Below are positions 6,592 to 8,012 of a stretch of DNA of 8,012 nucleotides, one piece after another. The notes beneath the pieces are model-generated. The model was not told the DNA's origin and made no database searches. It saw only the letters and a program-made list of their open reading frames with translations. This stretch comes from Chthonomonadaceae bacterium (GTDB lineage Bacteria; Armatimonadota; Chthonomonadetes; Chthonomonadales; Chthonomonadaceae), in the NCBI GenBank assembly GCA_025355115.1, contig JANXLO010000516.1, forward strand, positions 1 to 8,012. Direction: 5' to 3'. The position numbers and the translations under genes were made by a program. Position 1 is the stretch's first letter, and every line of letters starts with the position of its first letter.

Positions 6592-6680
6592 CTCAGTGGG
6601 CGCTGACGGATACCGCCTTCCTTGTTAAACTCATGAGTCGTCACGCTTCCCTGAGTGAGACGACGTAGTTCTCGACTAGT

Positions 6681-6700
6681 ATCCGCAGTCTGCAGCGGAT
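6681..6700. repeat. Inverted repeat in the esterase leader (possible operator or hairpin)
   Basis: ATCCGC (6681-6686) and GCGGAT (6695-6700) are perfect 6-base arms around 8 bases, with one further G/C pair after a mismatch. The repeat lies about 55 bases before the esterase start and downstream of the candidate promoter, so it could be an operator or an RNA hairpin. The short arms make chance occurrence possible. Confidence 0.3.
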
Positions 6701-6729
6701 GGAACGATTCAAATAAAGAGGAAGACGAT

Positions 6730-6750
6730 ATGCTCTGCCTCGGGAGGTAA
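6730..6750 (+). CDS. Six-codon upstream ORF (MLCLGR), possible leader peptide
   Basis: ATG CTC TGC CTC GGG AGG TAA is preceded by GAGGA (6718-6722) at an ideal 7-base distance, so ribosomes could initiate here. Its last codons, GGG AGG, are also the Shine-Dalgarno sequence of the esterase (GGGAGG, 6742-6747), and its stop lies 5 bases before the esterase TTG. Ribosomes on this ORF would cover and then vacate that site, which suggests translational coupling. Nothing shows that the peptide itself is functional, and so short an ORF can arise by chance. Confidence 0.35.
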   Translation: MLCLGR

Positions 6751-6755
6751 CGGTT

Positions 6756-7664
6756 TTGCGAATACGCACTCTTTTTGGCCCTCTGCTGCTCCTCACGTGG
6801 ATCCTGGCAAGCTCCATTGCCGCTCCGGCGAGGGCGGGAGAGGTGAAGTTCGAGAAGGACGTTATGTATGGAACGGTGGAGGAGACGAAGCTGCTCCTCG
6901 ACGCTTTCACGCCTGATGACGCAGGTCAAAAGCATCCCGGCATCGTGCTGATTCACGGCGGAGGATTCGTGGCGGGCGACAAGGGCTTCTATACGCCGTT
7001 GGCTCGCCGGTTCGCGGCGAAGGGCTATGCCGTCTTCTCCCTGAACTATCGCCTCGCTCCGAAGTCCCGCTATCCGGCCGCGGTGGACGACGTGCAGCGG
7101 GCCGTTCGCTGGATACGCGCTCATGCGGCTGCCTACCATGTCGATCCCGACCGGCTTGGAGCACTCGGCGATTCGGCGGGCGGCTACCTTGTCTCGATGC
7201 TCGGAACTCGCGCGACACGCGACAACAGCGATCCTGCACTCGCAAAATTCAGCAGCCGCGTTCAGTGCGTTGTCGATCTCTACGGCCCGTCCGACTTTAC
7301 CATTGCACCTTCCGTCGCGGGAGTCGGCCCGCAGGGGCTCTTCCTGTTAGGTCAGTTCTTCGGCAAGCAGCCAGAGCAGGCAATGGAACTCTATAAGGAC
7401 GGCTCTCCTATCATCTATGTCGCCAAAGACTCCGTCCCATTTCTGATACTGCACGGCACAGGCGACATGCTCGTTCCGCCCGACCAGTCCCGACGGCTGC
7501 ATGATGCCCTAAAAGCCGCCGGTGTTCCCGTTACGCTCATCGAGTTCTACAAGTATCCGCACGGCTTTCTGAACCCCGCCGCACCCGGTCAAACCGCCCT
7601 CCTCGCCGAGGAGTTCTTCGAGCGCAACCTGAAGGCGCCAGCGATCGTGCCCCCCGTGCAGTAG
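6756..7664 (+). CDS. Exported alpha/beta-hydrolase, carboxylesterase/lipase type (302 aa)
   Basis: A serine esterase expected to hydrolyse carboxylic esters, possibly acyl groups on extracytoplasmic glycans or small molecules. Residues 1-27 form a signal peptide (RIR, then the hydrophobic core [14 protein letters not shown], likely cleavage at ARA/GE). The oxyanion-hole motif HGGGF is at 67-71, the nucleophile elbow GDSAGG at 138-143 (Ser140), the probable acid Asp237 in HGTGDMLVP, and the catalytic His269 in YPHGF. This combination and the length fit the HSL-like / BD-FAE esterase group rather than peptidases. The start is TTG at 6756, with GGGAGG 8 bases upstream; no ATG is better placed in frame. 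The protein is transcribed away from the NodB deacetylase, so the two could share regulation, but no pathway link is shown. Substrate unknown. Confidence 0.93.
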   Translation: MRIRTLFGPLLLLTWILASSIAAPARAGEVKFEKDVMYGTVEETKLLLDAFTPDDAGQKHPGIVLIHGGGFVAGDKGFYTPLARRFAAKGYAVFSLNYRLAPKSRYPAAVDDVQRAVRWIRAHAAAYHVDPDRLGALGDSAGGYLVSMLGTRATRDNSDPALAKFSSRVQCVVDLYGPSDFTIAPSVAGVGPQGLFLLGQFFGKQPEQAMELYKDGSPIIYVAKDSVPFLILHGTGDMLVPPDQSRRLHDALKAAGVPVTLIEFYKYPHGFLNPAAPGQTALLAEEFFERNLKAPAIVPPVQ

Positions 7665-7750
7665 CATTTGATGGAAACTGCGAAACGGAGGGGAACTCCA
7701 TTCGTAGTTAGAAGTGACATTATGAAAACTCTCCGAATTCGTCGCCCCTT

Positions 7751-7766
7751 CTGCACGGAGATGCAG
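7751..7766 (+). other. Small hairpin between the esterase and the last gene
   Basis: CTGCA (7751-7755) and TGCAG (7762-7766) can pair around CGGAGA. It lies 87 bases after the esterase stop and 41 bases before the next start. No T tract follows, so it is not a convincing terminator. The 142-base gap shows no clear promoter either, leaving open whether the two plus-strand genes are co-transcribed. Confidence 0.25.
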
Positions 7767-7806
7767 CCGGGCGGCAACATCTGATCGGATAAAGGATGAA
7801 ACGCCG

Positions 7807-8012
7807 GTGAAATTTGGCACGATACGCAACTCTTTGCCTGCCATCCCCTTGCTGGGACTGGTGACGTTGACCGCGGCCGCCTCCCTGGGCCTTGGGCCGA
7901 GCGGGAGCAAGGACGCAGCGAAGCATAGCGCGCCCGCGAAGAGCGCGCTGGGCAGCCTCGCCTTCAACGATCTTACCGGGAAGGCATACTCCGCCCCGGA
8001 CATCGCTTCGCA
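7807..8012 (+). CDS. N-terminus of an exported protein, possibly thioredoxin-like (redoxin) (3' end beyond window)
   Basis: GTG at 7807 opens a frame of 68 codons that runs off the window. The first residues (MKFGTIRNS, then the hydrophobic stretch LPAIPLLGLVTLTAAASLG) look like a signal peptide or membrane anchor, followed by a Ser/Ala/Lys-rich linker. Residues from about 47 (LGSLAFNDLTGKAYSAPDI) resemble the opening strands of AhpC/TSA or TlpA/ResA-type redoxin domains, where a 'F.L.D..G..' segment precedes the CXXC helix. The active site would lie outside the window, so this is a weak call. AAAGGA (7791-7796) is 10 bases upstream. An in-frame stop at 7723 rules out a much longer N-terminus. 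A four-codon ORF, ATG AAA CGC CGG TGA (7796-7810), overlaps this start through GTGA. Confidence 0.6.
   Translation, partial: MKFGTIRNSLPAIPLLGLVTLTAAASLGLGPSGSKDAAKHSAPAKSALGSLAFNDLTGKAYSAPDIAS

Larger units (their letters stand above)
6481..6755. other. Divergent intergenic region between the deacetylase and esterase genes
   Basis: This 275-base stretch separates two oppositely oriented genes and must hold both promoters. For the plus strand it holds a plausible promoter at 6564-6591, an inverted repeat at 6681-6700 and a six-codon ORF at 6730-6750. I see no convincing -35/-10 pair for the minus-strand deacetylase; its AGGAG ribosome site is at 6491-6495. No RNA gene is apparent. Confidence 0.6.

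Noticed and set aside
6477..6755. Twin-arginine signal at the deacetylase N-terminus (LSRRST)
   Set aside because: The RR is far from the hydrophobic core and lacks the S/T-R-R-x-F-L-K pattern; the lipobox LSAC gives a better explanation.
6477..7139. 220-codon minus-strand ORF overlapping the esterase and the intergenic region
   Set aside because: It lies opposite the signal peptide and HGGGF part of a clear alpha/beta-hydrolase and has no recognisable domain.

Overview
The window looks like an ordinary bacterial chromosome segment, GC-rich and densely coded. It holds six protein genes, five or all six of which carry an export signal. No rRNA, tRNA, mobile element, CRISPR array or phage gene is visible, and there is no taxonomic marker gene. 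The style (Gly-rich exported proteins, frequent GTG/TTG starts, multi-domain NodB protein) would suit a phylum such as Armatimonadota, but that is only an impression.

Layout. Four genes lie on the minus strand and two on the plus strand, diverging from a 275-base region at 6481-6755. Reading leftward from there: (1) 6480-4594, an exported, probably lipid-anchored protein with TPR repeats, an Ig-like domain and a C-terminal NodB polysaccharide deacetylase domain; (2) 4446-3364 and 3302-2379, two tandem paralogous Gly-rich exported proteins, apparently co-transcribed from a near-consensus sigma-70-type promoter at 4500-4528; (3) 2144 to beyond base 1, an exported M1-family zinc aminopeptidase whose C-terminus lies outside the window. 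Reading rightward: 6756-7664, an exported alpha/beta-hydrolase esterase, then 7807 to beyond the end, the N-terminus of an exported protein that may be a thioredoxin-like (redoxin) protein.

The most unusual content is the tandem Gly-rich pair. Both proteins share an N-terminal block containing TYR(E/D)VLK.YG.P, a long low-complexity Gly/Pro/Ser insert, an aromatic beta-strand block, and a second YGW-containing block. I read this as two tandem BamE/SmpA-like modules, the first split by a Gly-rich insert. In the larger protein the insert carries four exact GGPSMQ units and a collagen-like 9-residue GYP-GSP-GxG repeat. I do not recognise this architecture as a named family.

The genes do not form an obvious single pathway. 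The common theme is the cell envelope and extracytoplasmic space: a peptidase, a possible glycan deacetylase, an esterase, and two probable surface or periplasmic proteins. Four of the six genes use GTG or TTG starts, and both plus-strand genes are preceded by tiny ORFs that end at or next to the start codon. No stretch longer than 300 bases lacks a gene.
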